From Diplonema papillatum (lineage: Eukaryota; Euglenozoa; Diplonemea; Diplonemida; Diplonemidae): 64,000 nucleotides of DNA. Shown here piece after piece: positions 21,901 to 33,010 of this stretch. The stretch lies in NCBI GenBank assembly GCA_030068145.1, contig JAPJBO010000033.1, positions 237,501-301,500 on the forward strand, written 5' to 3'. The position numbers and the translations under genes are program-made. The notes beneath the pieces are model-generated. The model was given only the letters and a program-made list of their open reading frames with translations. It was not told the DNA's origin and made no database searches. The stretch's first letter is position 1, and every line of letters starts with the position of its first letter.

Positions 21901-23992
21901 CTACTCGGCCCCTCAGGACTACTTCGTGGTGTCGGGCAATGAAGATAACGTGAGGCAGGCTGTCAAAGCGCTCAACCAGCTGCCGCACGCGGGGTTGGTC
22001 GACCGAGAACCCGCCTGCGCCACGGTGCGTCTGACCCCCGAAGAGAGTGACGCACTCGCCGACAACCACAACTTCCTGCTCAACCTGGTGGCGCAGGAGA
22101 GCAGAGTGCTGTCCGCAACGACGGACGGGCTCGACTTGGTCCTGAAGGGAACTGCGAAGCAGGTGAACCACGCGCTCGGCCTCGTCAAGAGGCCCGGCCA
22201 GCGCCTCGAGACGGAGGGCGACAAGGAAGCCGCGGTCTGCAAGGCGTGCTTGCTGGAGGAGTTCTCAGACGACGAGGAGGGGCGGAAATTCGTCGAGCTG
22301 CTCTGCGGACACAGGTGTGTGTTCTTTGGTACCCCGCGCTCTAAACTCGTCTCCCTCTCTCTCTCTCTCTCGGAATTGTCAGCGCGGTAGCGATGACAGC
22401 GAGAACACATATAGGTGGGAGGGGAGAGGCCCTGGGACTGCTAAGGCGTGACAACCACTCTCTCTCTCACCACACACACACACACACTCTCTCTCTCTCT
22501 CTTTGTCTGTCTTTATCATACAGTGAGGAGACATTGTGAGCTGATTCCATCTTCTCGAGCCACACGACCACGCCTCTCGCCAGAGTTCCATGGCCATTTG
22601 CTACTATAGCGCTGTCACAAGTACGCCAAGTCACACATACATGAGTCCTACATGCACAGCTGTCACACGTACACATCCGTGCTGTCGCCGTAGAGAAGAA
22701 AGACGCAGTACTAAACGTACACATACATGCACAGCTGTCGCAAATACGCCAAGTAATAGGGAAGAAACGCACGCAGTTTTGAACATACTCAAACACATAC
22801 ATATACGCATACCCATACACATACACACAGGTTGCACCCGGGGTGTGTCGCTCGGTACGCGGAAGCCGTTTGCGAGCAGAATTCAGCCGTCGGCTGCTCG
22901 TCGGCAGCTCCTTGCTCCTGCCCCGTGCGCACCTGCGCGCACATCCTGACCCCCAACGAGTACTCGGACCTGGTCGACATGGTCGCGCCGGCGGCGCACC
23001 CGAAGCTGCCGACGCCGCTGCAGAACCTCAGCGCGATCGTGCAGCAGGCGCTGATTTCGCTCGACCGCATCGTGCCGTGCCCGACGTGCAAAAAGTGGGT
23101 CGTCACCGGCGGCACGACGGCGCCCGTCTCCTGCCTGCACTGCGGCCACACGTTCTGCGGGCAGACCAACCCCATCTGCGGCGGCGTCGCGCACTATTTT
23201 TCGACGTGCCACCAGTACCTCAAAGCGAAGCGAGAGACCGCCATCCGCATGGGCGCGACGGTCACCGAGTCGGAGTTGACGCCGCCGGTGCTCCCGGACA
23301 ACATCGTCGTGTGCGCGAAGTGTCCGGCGTGGATCATCCGGGAGGAGGAGAAAGACGGGGAAAAGTGTCGGTACATGAAGTGCCGGCAGTGCTCGTACGA
23401 GTTCTGCTGGCAGTGCCTCCTCCCGTCGATCGACCACCGGCACGTGAACTTGAAGGATCTGAGCGAGGCGGTGGAGTGCGATCCGTCGAGGAGGAACGAG
23501 CGGCGGGAAAAGTTGACGAAGGCGCACGAGGTTTCGCTCTGGAGGGGCTTCGTGACATGCGACCGGTGCGGGACGCACCCCGGCGGGCGCGACGGCATGT
23601 ACGGCTGCCTCGAATGCCTCAACCAGTACCTCTGCAAGAACTGCGTCGGGAAGGGCTGCACGGCCAACCCCACACACGCCATCGGCGCCCTGCCGCTCGA
23701 AGACCCGCCGACGTCGCTGTCCCAGCGGCCGAACGCGACGTGCCCCGCGGGGCACCCGCTGCAGCAGCACGGGCCGGGGCTCAAGTCGCACGGGAAGTGC
23801 AACATCTGCAACAGCATCGGCGACGCGTCGAACTACTACGGCTGCCGCCTCTGCGACTACGACCTGTGCAAGCAGTGCACGGCGCAGGCGCTCGAGAAGC
23901 CGGTCAACAGCGACGTTGCGAGCATCGAAATTCCGGAAGAGGTGTGCCGAAGCGCCTTTCAACGAGTTTTGAGCCGGTCCATCCCCTCTTGA
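18935..23992 (+). CDS. RBR-type E3 ubiquitin ligase with UBA-like, KH-like and ZZ-like domains (two exons)
   Basis: Exons are 18935-22314 and 22831-23992, giving 1513 residues. A UBA-like helix bundle lies near residues 34-75. Segments near 20580-20750 and 21860-21980 have KH-like pattern. RING1 is C1102, C1105, C1124, H1126, H1129, C1132 and later cysteines, and is complete only after splicing. IBR spans about 1210-1253. RING2 is C1288, C1291, C1306, C1311, C1314, C1319, C1322, with C1306 in the position of the catalytic cysteine that takes ubiquitin from E2. Two zinc modules resembling ZZ fingers follow. RBR enzymes pass ubiquitin through a thioester on RING2. KH-like modules suggest RNA or protein targeting (inference). 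ATG 18935 is preferred to an upstream TTG at 18869. The final seven codons and stop come from a MITE that begins at 23971. Confidence 0.85.
22315..22830 (+). other. GT-AG intron with CT/CA microsatellites
   Basis: The donor is ACAG|GTGTGT and the acceptor is ACACACAG|GTTG. The split codon AG|G gives Arg and restores the C-G-H-x-x-H-x-x-C spacing of RING1, which independently supports the splice. The intron holds CT and CA tracts and duplicated CACAGCTGTC...TACGCCAAGT blocks. Confidence 0.85.
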
Positions 23993-24148
23993 TAGACCGT
24001 GGTGGACCGAAGAATACAGCACCGGGCAGTTCGATGCAGCTCTAGGGACTAGAGATGGACCTGATAGACCGTGGTGGACCGTGATTCACTGTGATAAACA
24101 GCGGCAGGCACTTCGATGCAGTTTCAAGAGATAGGGACGGACCGGCTC
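23971..24148 (+). mobile_element. MITE family A, complete copy inside the RBR gene 3' end
   Basis: The 178-bp element is bounded by inverted repeats GAGCCGGTCC and GGACCGGCTC and flanked by the direct repeat AGTTTT (23965-23970 and 24149-24154). It has no ORF. Reading across the target without it would extend the upstream frame by about 14 residues to a TGA near 24200. Other copies lie at 25480-25854, 55744-55911 and 58683-58837, with fragments near 27236-27300 and 35510-35560. Confidence 0.85.
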
Positions 24149-24624
24149 AGTTTTGGAGCGGTTTGCTCGTAGCAGCGTTGCGTGGCAGCGTAAGAGTTGA
24201 CGGCCAGCATCCTGCAGTTCGAGCGACAAACGGGCTTCGGCTCGCGAAAACTCGCTTGGAGACACCAGTCAGGCGGGGAGTTTGGCTGGGCGGAACATCT
24301 GTTACACAGTAACGCAGGCTTTTAGGGCAAGCTCAGCGGGAACAGAAATCTCGCGTAGAGCAGAAGAGTAAAAGCTTCTCGATACAGAATCTTCAGTACC
24401 GATCCTCGGTGTGAAAGCATGCCCAACGATCCTTTGGTCTCGCTTCATGTGTTCAAGGGAAGACGCCCGGTAGGATATCGGGTGTATCAATAGGTGCCAG
24501 GAAGGTACCTGTGGGAAGAAGATAGCTTGTGATAGTTTGGATTGGAATGCAAATAATCTGCGGCGACATATCTGTGTTTTGATTGCTGGATGTACGGGCC
24601 TTCTCCCCGTCCTAGCATGCATGG

Positions 24625-24885
24625 ATGGTCCTGGCTGATCTTTGGAAACTCTTTCTCGTTTTTCGCTCGTTCCTGACTAACCTCATGACACAGTTTTGGA
24701 CCCGAGTCGGCGAGACACACAAACTGCCGGAGCCTTCTGAGCTCCCGGACGAAGACGAAGACTCAAACGCGTCGGAGGAGCGAAGCGTGAAGAAGAAGAC
24801 GCAGTTCTCCGACTTCATCACTGGTGTGGCCTTCTTTGTTTTGAGATCTTATTGGGGAATATTATTCCCTAATCCTTGTCGTTGA
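24625..24885 (+). CDS. Small protein or first exon, acidic/basic middle, hydrophobic ends
   Basis: The ATG at 24625 opens 86 codons to a TGA. The first 25 residues are hydrophobic, with a membrane-anchor look. They are followed by an acidic PEPSELPDEDED stretch and a KKK patch. A GTGTGG donor at 24824 is in phase 1 and would match the phase-1 acceptor at 29577 with its long pyrimidine run, giving a 139-residue product. Evidence that it is a gene is limited to the ATG, composition and splice phase. Confidence 0.35.
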   Translation: MVLADLWKLFLVFRSFLTNLMTQFWTRVGETHKLPEPSELPDEDEDSNASEERSVKKKTQFSDFITGVAFFVLRSYWGILFPNPCR

Positions 24886-25479
24886 TTTCCGTATCCTGGG
24901 GCGTCGCGAAGGAAACGTAGCAACCACACGGAGATCATTGTTTGTTTCTACTTCACCTTATCCAGTGAGCCAGAGACCGAAGTTGTGACTTAACTACCTA
25001 CGAAACTTGGGAGATCACTGCCTTCTTTGACTAGCCAAGACCTGCAACCAGGGCCTCTTCGTTGAACCCCTTTGCTCATTTGGTCTGGCTTCGATGAAAT
25101 TGTGGGGAACACACGAAACATATCGACACATTGGTTCTTTGTAGCTAAACCTAGACCTTTCTGTGCGGCGAGTGTGGAGGTTGTTTTTGTTTTGTATAAG
25201 CACCTGCTTTGTAGGAAATGCGATATACCACGATAGGTGCTAGTGGATGGTGTGGTGAGGAGACTGCAGTTGCGATAGATCAAAGGAGGTAAATGTGCTG
25301 TAGCCCACACGAAACACAGGTAAATCTGGTAAGCGTTCAACAAAAGAGTTGCAATCGTAATCCCCATCACAGGATCGCTCATGACCGCGGCATATCCGTC
25401 TTCAGCTTCTGGGTATGCACAAAACCTTTCTGTTGTGCTCCGTCGTCATCAGTAGGGGACTCGTGCTTGCTACCTTTAT

Positions 25480-25854
25480 GAGCCGGTCCGTCCCCCGCGC
25501 GCGTTGTTGTGGCGTTCCCGCCGACGGCATTTTTGGCGTGCGTGGATCCAATGATCCGATTCTGTCGGAGTCTACTGCCGTAAACGATGCCGTCTCAGAA
25601 TCAAGGAAAGTCAATTTGGCTCTACGGCACCTCCCGAACGAGAAATTAAGGATTGTGGGTTCAGGGAGTGTACACCTGCAAAGCTGAAACACTCCTGGCG
25701 TGCCCTATCTCTTGAAACTGCATCGAAGTGCCTGCCGCTGTTTATCACCACTACGGTCTATCAGGTCCATCCCTAGTCCCTAGAGCTGCATCGAATTGCC
25801 CGGTGCTGTATTCTTCGGTCTATCACGGTCTATCAAGAGGGGATGGACCGGCTC
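25480..25854 (-). mobile_element. MITE family A copy carrying a nested insertion
   Basis: Terminal repeats GAGCCGGTCC at 25480 and GGACCGGCTC ending at 25854 bound the element, which lies opposite to the 23971 copy. The family sequence is interrupted after the first TIR (about 25494) and resumes with CCCTATCTCTTG at 25703. The roughly 210-bp insert includes an SSU rRNA-like fragment. Confidence 0.75.
25545..25702 (+). pseudogene. SSU rRNA-like fragment nested in a MITE
   Basis: The order GTAAACGATGCCG, then GAGAAATTAAGGATTGTGGG, then TCAGGGAGTGTACACCTGCA, then AAGCTGAAAC, then CTCCTGGCGTG parallels the conserved SSU rRNA run from TAAACGATGCCGACT to the GGCTGAAACT...CACCAGGAGTGG region. There are substitutions and deletions. 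It is a relic, not an rRNA gene. Confidence 0.65.
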
Positions 25855-26399
25855 AGCTTTCAAAATGCGTGCACTGGTATGGCTGCCTAGGCGTCTTGCG
25901 TTTGTGCTGCGCACACTGCCTGGCCCATGGGCGACCACTTAGTACGAGTGGTCTGCCACTGCGATTACGGGAGTCAGAAGCCCTGCGTAACCTACAAGGT
26001 GAGTTGTGTCCGAGTCACACTCGAAAAGCGGGCGTGCTACAACACCAGAACGCGTGTAAATCCACACCCGAAAAGCGGATGCGACACCGTTTTTTTTATC
26101 GCCAGCTTCAACTCCAGTTTTCTGAGGCTGGACTCCACCGCATAAAGCAGGACCCTTTTCCCGCACACGCGAAAAAAAAAGCCAAATGCACTGCGAATCA
26201 AGCGGCTCCTGCTTTTTTTGCAACGACGACCCCGTTCTGTGTTGTAGTTGTCGCCAGATCGGGCTCTTGCTTCGTCCGACTATCGCCCCCTGTCCAGTCT
26301 CGTTACCAGGGTTTTACCACAAGCAAACCGACAGGCTCGTGGCCGCCATGCTAGCGTTGCAGTAGAGCTTACTGCCGCTTATCTCCGCGGGGAGTTGCA

Positions 26400-26960
26400 G
26401 TGACGAAAGAGAGGAGAGAAGATGCTGCCATCATTCGCAGCTTTGTGTGCCGATTCCAGCACTCCCCGCCGCTCTCGCAACCGCCGCGGCAGGGGCAGGC
26501 TTCCGCCGCAAGCTCCCCTTATGGCGTGGGGGAAGGACTCTCCCGGGACGTCGCAGCGGTGAGAAGGAGAGAGCCATCATTCGCAGCTTTGTGTGCCGAT
26601 TCCAACACTCCCGCCGCTCTCGGCAATCGCCTCGGCAGGGGCAGGCTTCCGCCGCAAGCTCCCCTATGGCGTGGGGGAAAGACTCTCCCGGGACGTCGCT
26701 GCGGTGAGAGAAGGAGAGAAGATGCTGCCATCATTCGCAGCTTTGTGTGCCGATTCCAACACTCCCGCCGCTCTCGGCAATCGCCTCGGCAGGGGCAGGC
26801 TTCCGCCGCAAGCTCCCCTTATGGCGTGGGGGAAAGACTCTCCCGGGACGTCGCTGCGGTGAGAGAAGGAGAGAAGATGCTGCCATCATTCGCAGCTGCC
26901 GATTCCAACACTCCCGCCGCTCTCGGCAATCGCCTCGGCAGGGGCAGGCTTCCGTGCAAG
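26400..26960. repeat. Minisatellite, unit about 154 bp, four copies
   Basis: Units begin near 26416, 26570, 26718 and 26872 with ATCATTCGCAGC and contain GCCGATTCCAACACTCCC and GGCAGGGGCAGGCTTCCG. The first copy is the most diverged and the last is truncated. The repeated peptides read in several frames are by-products of the array, not evidence of a gene. Confidence 0.85.
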
Positions 26961-27652
26961 CACCGTCGCTATCGGGTTGGTCGGTCCTGGCATCTGTGTA
27001 TATATACAAGGATTCGGTACTTGCACATATAGCCCCCCCCCCATGGTCGAGAAGGGAATAATCAAGACGAAGTTCTCAGCGGTTCTCTTCAGCGTTTTGT
27101 CCAAGGCCTCGTTGCGCGGGATCTATAGGGACTGCCGGGTGATGGTCCGCCGAATAGTTCTGCGAGTTAAAAACACGGCGGCAGATACAGGACCCCGTGC
27201 GGTGTTGGGCACAGAACAAAGGACGGCCAACGGTCCGCCACGGTCTATCAGGTGCATCCCTATCCGCAAGAGATTCGTAGAGTTGCCTGGTGCTGATACT
27301 TTCGGTCGGCGTGTTTAACGTCTTGAACAAGGGCCCAGAAGGGCCCAGGAGTCTAGCATACTGCGTGCAGCGAGCCTTGGCGCCGATCGGGTGATGTGCC
27401 GCATCTTTGACGACGCAAGTGAGCGAAGGAGGAGCGATCAACCTCCGCAGCCTTTCCCAGCACGGTTTTTTGCGATAAGGGTGCTCTGACTTTTTTTTTT
27501 GTTTCTGGTCCCGCGTGCGTACAGATTTCTGAGAATTGCCGGAAAAAAAGATAATGTAAGAAAAAGATAATTTGCACAAGAACTGACCACAACGTTACAA
27601 ACTGGTCGGTTCGCCTCTGTCTCGTCGTGGTTCAAAAGCACGCGCTCTCACT

Positions 27653-28150
27653 GTGTTCAGAACAGCACCAGGCCACAGCTACAGAGAACGCTGTGAACGC
27701 TGTATGAACGCTCTGGAGGCTATCAAAGCCCGTCTTGGGAGCGCTCAATACAGCAGACAACCCGTAGTTGTACCAAATGAGGATACTGCAACCGAGCAGG
27801 CATCTCTTCTTGCGTACGTCCAGGAGAAGTTTGGTATCAGCAGTCCTATGGTGAGCAAGGAAGAAGAAGCAGAAGGCAGCAACAGGGTCATGGAACTCTG
27901 GAAGGCCCACGGTGGAGCAATTTCATCCCCGCACCTTGTCAGCCTGCGGAGCTGCGAGGATACAAGCTGTCCTCTCATTGTCGACAAAGCCGACCTCCTC
28001 GAGTGCCACACTTGCATTGCTGAGGAAGATTTGAGGGGGTGTTTGACAAAGCTGACATCGGTCACGAGGACACGTTCGGACCGTCGTCTGCTGCACCGAG
28101 GCGCACCAATCGGCCTTCATCAAGATACAGAATCTGCACCGGCCTATTAA
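27653..28150 (+). CDS. Hypothetical ORF inside the TIR element
   Basis: The frame is open for 165 codons from a GTG, with no ATG at the front, so a start is not settled. It encodes a mixed helical sequence with a C-P-L-I...C-H-T-C cluster. It could be captured host sequence or a decayed transposon gene. I do not recognise it. Confidence 0.25.
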   Translation: MFRTAPGHSYRERCERCMNALEAIKARLGSAQYSRQPVVVPNEDTATEQASLLAYVQEKFGISSPMVSKEEEAEGSNRVMELWKAHGGAISSPHLVSLRSCEDTSCPLIVDKADLLECHTCIAEEDLRGCLTKLTSVTRTRSDRRLLHRGAPIGLHQDTESAPAY

Positions 28151-28234
28151 GTTCCCAATGTGTAACAGATTTCGCGGAATCTTCCGGGCAAGTGTATCCC
28201 AAGCCAAGCACCAGGGTGCCGTGTCTTAACTCAT

Positions 28235-28406
28235 CGAGGAAACACATTACATTGCACATTGACATTTCCTGAGGGGGCTGCTACGAGTACAGTGGGCGAG
28301 GGAGACACTGCTAGTGAGATCGAGGAAACACATTACATTGCACATTGACATTTCCTGAGGGGGCTGCTACGAGTACAGTGGGCGAGGGAGACACTGCTAG
28401 TGAGAA
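28235..28406 (+). repeat. Perfect 86-bp tandem duplication
   Basis: The segment from CGAGGAAACACATTACATTG to GCTAGTGAGA is present twice in direct succession with period 86 and no obvious mismatch. It is a recent duplication inside the TIR element. Confidence 0.9.
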
Positions 28407-29274
28407 CAAGCTGTCATCCGTGTTTGCCACCAAGGGAGGGATGTCCTGTACTGCCCATGTCGAGTGGACCTTGAACCTGACGACTCTCTACAACGGAAGT
28501 GCAGTACGATTCAAAAGATCTGTGTCGACAACGTGGACTGCACCCTGCGAAAATGTTGATCAACGAGTCTGTGCTCTGAAACCGCCGTCCCGCCACATCG
28601 CAGTCTCAGAGTCAACCACGACAGATGCGACGCCTTAATGAAGCAGAGGCTCAGAGAAAACCGCCTTTATGTGCCCTAGTTTTTTGGGGCTATTTATTTT
28701 ATTTTTGCGTGCGTGCGTACAGATTTTTTGGGGGGGCGGGGACCAGAAACAAAAAAAAAAAGTCAGAGCACCCTAACCAATTTCTGCTTCCCTGGAGACA
28801 GTATTTGTTACAGCTAAAAAAGAACGTTGGCAGCGGTTTAACCAGATCACATGCAGGTTAAATCGCACAAAATCCGCTCCGTCCCCCCGTCCGGTCCCAC
28901 CGTGTCGGTTACACACGGATGGCACGTACATGGTTAACTTGCCACACGACAAGCGCAATTTTCATTACAAGAAAATTCCTTGTCACACGACCTGCCACAG
29001 TTCGTGTTCTCAGTCTTTTTATGACAAATGCGGCGAGTCAGTGTAGCACGTGTGCAGTACGGTACGTGCAACCGCCCTTCTGCCTGCGGCTGCATGTGGA
29101 CCAACCTGTGGTACGAGAAGAAGAAAAGGGTCGCTCGAACGTGACGGTCAACCACAGCTTGCAAGGCTTGAGCCGGAGCAGCACAGCGCCACAACCCCGT
29201 CCGCTCTGCCATGTGGCTGACCGTCTCGACGAGCTTGTGTTAGCGCAAGCGCCAAGCCCCAAGGTGCGCCACGC

Positions 29275-29395
29275 CTTGATGCTTTAGTTTGGGAAATCGG
29301 TAGCCACTTGACCCGTAGGCCTGTGGCTCTGCAGTACCGCCGAACACGTGAAGCTTGGCTCCCGTGTGTGGCAGGCTTTCCCTGGTACTTGGGGG
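29275..29395 (-). repeat. Dispersed repeat D, copy 1, with a tRNA-like box B on the minus strand
   Basis: The block GATGCTTTA...GGAAATCGGTAGC...CTCTGCAGTACCGCC...CACGTGAAG is shared with 44130-44245. On the minus strand it contains GGGTCAAGT (GGTTCAAGTC in the other copy), resembling a Pol III box B. No cloverleaf can be drawn with confidence. Confidence 0.5.
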
Positions 29396-29577
29396 GTGAG
29401 TGAACGAAAGAAAAATGAAAGTAGAAACCCGTTTGAGCAATAAACAATATAATTCTTAGGGTAACGAATCCACGTCTATCTCACACTGGAGGGAAAATAC
29501 GGTGATTTTCTGTTCGTTTTTATTGCTTTTTCCGTTTTTCTTTTCCCACTCCCCCCATCCTTTGTTCTTTTTCTTAG

Positions 29578-29798
29578 TAGTACTGAGCCGAATTTCTCTA
29601 GAGCAGCGGCTGCGCGCGAGGAAGCTCAACGACCCCAGCCAGAACAGTGCGAAAACAAGGAAACCTTCCCAACAGGGGTTTACACCTGACAAGTTCGTAT
29701 CAGAGGTTGATCAGTTGATGCTGATCGCTCGTAGTTTCGTTGACCCAAACTCCGGAATGTTCGTTTTGTACAAACACCTCAACCTGCGCAAACCATAA
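29578..29798 (+). CDS. Possible terminal exon
   Basis: A long run of T and C ending TTTTTCTTAG precedes 29578. From there a phase-1 frame encodes about 73 residues (LEQRLRARKLNDPSQNS early) to a TAA at 29796-29798. The last part overlaps a repeat also present near 62690. The phase matches the donor at 24824. This could be an exon or chance. Confidence 0.3.
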
Positions 29799-30745
29799 GC
29801 AGCACCAGAAATTCACGAAAAGAGACGGTCAGACGGTACCAAGTAGACAGACAGTCACCTACTGCGGCACCATACTGAGGAGGGCCTACCGTAAGTAAGG
29901 TATGTGGATAATGGCCGAAACCACCAATGACCAACAACCAAGGTACCCACCGATCCTCTTACCTTGTGTAACCACCACTCTTACGACACTCAGAACACAA
30001 AGGATGTCTTCCCATATCGACGAAGGTCGCGACTTTAAACCCCCTTTGGGTTGGAGTTTCAAGCGAACTTTCACTCTAAAAACATATGATCAAAATGAAA
30101 AGCTTTTACCAGGGTGTGTTTGGTTGCTGTGACTGTGCCAGGCCCGCAAGAAAAGAACAAGAGAAAAAAGAACGAACGGGAGATCATTTCTCTCGCCGAG
30201 CTCGGGAAATACTCCTTTTTTCCCTCTTCCGACCGAATCCGTTCAACTTGTTTGGAGCAGAGGCTGAGCGATGGTCGGACCCACGGCATGGTGTCTCTCG
30301 CAAACCTACTGTGTCGACCACCCCTCGTCGCGAACTTTCGTTGTCCACACCGGAACCGGAGTCAGGCTTCGATCGAAATCGCTGCTGCCCGCAATATCAG
30401 CGACACCGGCGCACATCCGGGGATCTATCCATGCCAGTGGATATGGGAACGGTGGCCTAAACACTGCCAGCCGCAGGGCTAGGTGGCGGTGGGACCTCCC
30501 ACCCACTAACTATGGAGGTATGGCACACTCACATCCCATCCCTGGGGGTGGTGACCATTAGTGGCTTGTGGAGAATGGCACAACGGCGTAAGGATCCCTG
30601 GACCCATACACACTTGGCCATATTACCAGTACCGCCTGCCAGCCCTGAGGAGGTGTTGGTGGTATCTCCCGTCGACGACTCCCCCCCATGTGCCATTTTT
30701 GGGGTTGTGTTGTGCAAAAATGCAAAACACCGACCTTTTTTTTTT

Positions 30746-30941
30746 TTGAAAGTATGCCAATACTGCAGGGAATAGTTGACTAGACCTCTTGAGTTTGTGC
30801 TAACCACGAATTGGGGAGTCGGGAGAACCAAAGCCAAAAGCAAGACAAAGCAAGACCGACCCCCCCGTTCGTGAGAAAAAGCGAAGAATATAAACACCTT
30901 CTTTTTTCCATCTATCTTTGTCAAGAGCAACTCAACTATTC
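30746..30941 (+). mobile_element. Repeat family B, full-length copy
   Basis: The element starts TGAAAGTATGCCAATACTGC, continues GGGAATAGTTGAC and ends CAACTCAACTATTC, giving about 10-12 bp of terminal inversion. Copies or parts occur near 31430, 32100-32185, 36081-36196, 37974-38150 (reverse) and 41474-41530 (reverse). It has no coding capacity. Confidence 0.65.
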
Positions 30942-32212
30942 TTTTTTTTACGGCTGCCCTGTGTTGTTTGTGTCGTTGTGCGCAGAGCACCATTTTTTGT
31001 TGAGGGCGGACCATGTGCTATTTCTGATTGTGCAAAAAAAAAAAAAAAAATCACCATTTTCCGATGGTTGCCATGTGCTATTTCGCGTGGCCGTGCACGT
31101 GCACCGTGGGGCCCAGAGGAAGACCGACCGGTCTAATTCTACTATGGGCGTCCGGCCCCCGCTTTCGCAGAGTTTTCTCTTTTTCTTTTTCGAGACATTG
31201 CAATGTGTTCCAAAAATGTAAGCCTGAGCAATGAGCGAACCAACACCAAACTGAAGATCATGTCACTGTCACAGTTTACATGTCCGTGCTTCACATGGAG
31301 ATCCCTAACTCAAGACATACCAGGTGAAAAAGAAGAAGAACAACCTGAAGAGAGGCCTGGAACTCGGCCTCAACGCAACAGTTTTTGAAAGGAAAGCGAA
31401 AGAGAAGGCATATTTTTGGGCCAATTCTGCAGGGAATAGTTGACGAGACCTCTTCTGGTGCGAAGTGCTCGCAGGTCCGTGGTGTAGCACGGTGCGTGCT
31501 ATCTGGTCAAAATGCATGCTCAACTTTCCCATGTGACGACGAATCTGTCTGCAAAGTCTCTGCGCTCTCGACGCCTGTGTGCCGGAAAGGCTGCACGAAG
31601 ACGTGCGGCGGCCGCGTTGAGCATGGGTGGAGTGGCAGGGACGACGGATCGAACCACTGCAACTGCTCTTGAGTTTGTGCTCCACCACGTTTGCGGGAGT
31701 CGGAGAACCTCACATAGCCAAATGCCTCGTCTTCTAATTATGACGCATGAATGGACCAATGAAATTCCTTCTATCCCTATCTACTATCTGGCGAAACAGC
31801 AGTCAAGGGAACGGACTTGAAACTGCCAGCGGGGAAGGAAGACCCTGTTGTGTCTGACTTTGTGCAGTGACACGAGAGGTGTAGAATAGGTGGGAGGCCG
31901 CAACAATGAAATACCACTACTCTTGTTGTCGCTGTACTTTTCCAATGATGGGAAGACGGCTGCTCCCTTGTGGGGTTAGGGTCTTCGGATCCGTAGCTTA
32001 TCCGTTTCCAGCGACAAACGGGCTTCGGCTCGCGAATCCTCGTTTGGAGACAGGTGGGGAGTTTGGCAGCGGCGTAACCTAAAGCTACGAGCCGAACCTC
32101 CCTTTCGTGAGCAAACCCGAAGAGTACAAACATCCTCCTCTTTTCTATCGGTTTTGTCAAGAGCTGCGACTCAACTATTCTTGATAGGTCCCGCCGTTCT
32201 CATTCTCACGTC

Positions 32213-32253
32213 TTTTTTTTTTTTTTTTTTTTTTTGTGTGTGTTTTTTTTTTT
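32213..32253. repeat. Poly-T tract
   Basis: A run of about 23 T is followed by GTGTGTG and a further 11 T. It may be the tail of a retro-copied sequence on the minus strand or a simple repeat. Confidence 0.9.
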
Positions 32254-32683
32254 CACCTCCCCCTATTTTTTCGTGGCTTTTCTGGTTGAACTGAATTGGC
32301 GCATCTTTTCTTTCGTGTTGACAACTGGAAATACGAAGCACAACGCTGGGCAGTGTGTTTGGGAGAAGATTAGCCTAACGAGTATGGCTAATCCTCGGAA
32401 AATTATCGGTGGGTGTCTGGGCTCTGGGAACGATGAAGACCGCGGCCAGACGCGATAGCCAATGGGAATTGCAGAAGCATGAGACTCATCAGGTCGTCAG
32501 GAACGCATTAGCGGGCATGGGTTCGCCCATGCCCATCAGCAGTTGAGTGTCGCTTGAAAATCTAATCTCTCAGACTGCGTTCGACTCTTGATTCGATGGT
32601 GATTGGCTTGCTGATGGAGGCCAAGTTACGGGAGGCACGTATGCACGTATCGCGTGCACCAGTCGTGCACATCTCCACGTAGT

Positions 32684-32950
32684 TATGACAGAAATAGATC
32701 GAAAGCCCGGTTCTCGTCGCTCGTGTCGACCTGGAACCTCAAGTTGAAACGCGAGCACTCCACGTAGTTATGACAGAAATTGATCGAAAGCCCGGTTCTC
32801 GTCGCTCGTGTCGACCTGGAACATCCTTACCTCCTCAAGTTGAAACGCGAGCACTCCACGTAGTTATGACAGAAATTGATCGAAAGCCCGGTTCTCGTCG
32901 CACGTGTCGACCTGGAACATCCTTACCCCCTCAAGTTGAAACGCGAGCAC
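32684..32950. repeat. 95-bp tandem repeat, three copies, next to LSU rRNA
   Basis: Units carry TCCACGTAGTTATGACAGAA and CGAAAGCCCGGTTCTCGTCG. The first lacks about 11 bp present in the other two. The array ends about 60 bp before the LSU-like sequence. Confidence 0.85.
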
Positions 32951-33010
32951 GAAGTCCCGGCACGTGACTCATGTGGAACAGGTGGGTTAGCAACCCGCTT
33001 TTAGAACCCT

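Larger units (their letters stand above)
27479..28773. mobile_element. 1.3-kb TIR transposon, Harbinger-like by its TAA target duplication
   Basis: Inverted termini start GGGTGCTCTGAC, then a T-run, then GTTTCTGGTCCCG, and the other end is the complement. TAA flanks both sides (27476-27478 and 28774-28776). A 3-bp TWA duplication with G-rich TIRs is the mark of PIF/Harbinger elements, but no DDE transposase is seen, so it is probably non-autonomous. The sequence GCGTGCGTACAGATTT also occurs just inside both ends in direct orientation. Confidence 0.65.
28774..32683. other. Repeat-rich region without a convincing gene
   Basis: Apart from the possible exon at 29578-29798, the stretch holds repeat D, family B copies and fragments (30746-30941, near 31430, 32030-32185), simple A and T runs, and short ORFs. 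Cys-rich scraps at 28910-29060 resemble those at 7.3-8.0 kb. I see no intact gene. Confidence 0.5.

Noticed and set aside
26400-27061. Repeat proteins with MLPSFAALCADSNTP units
   Set aside because: Frames change along the array, and the ORFs exist only because the 154-bp unit is open.
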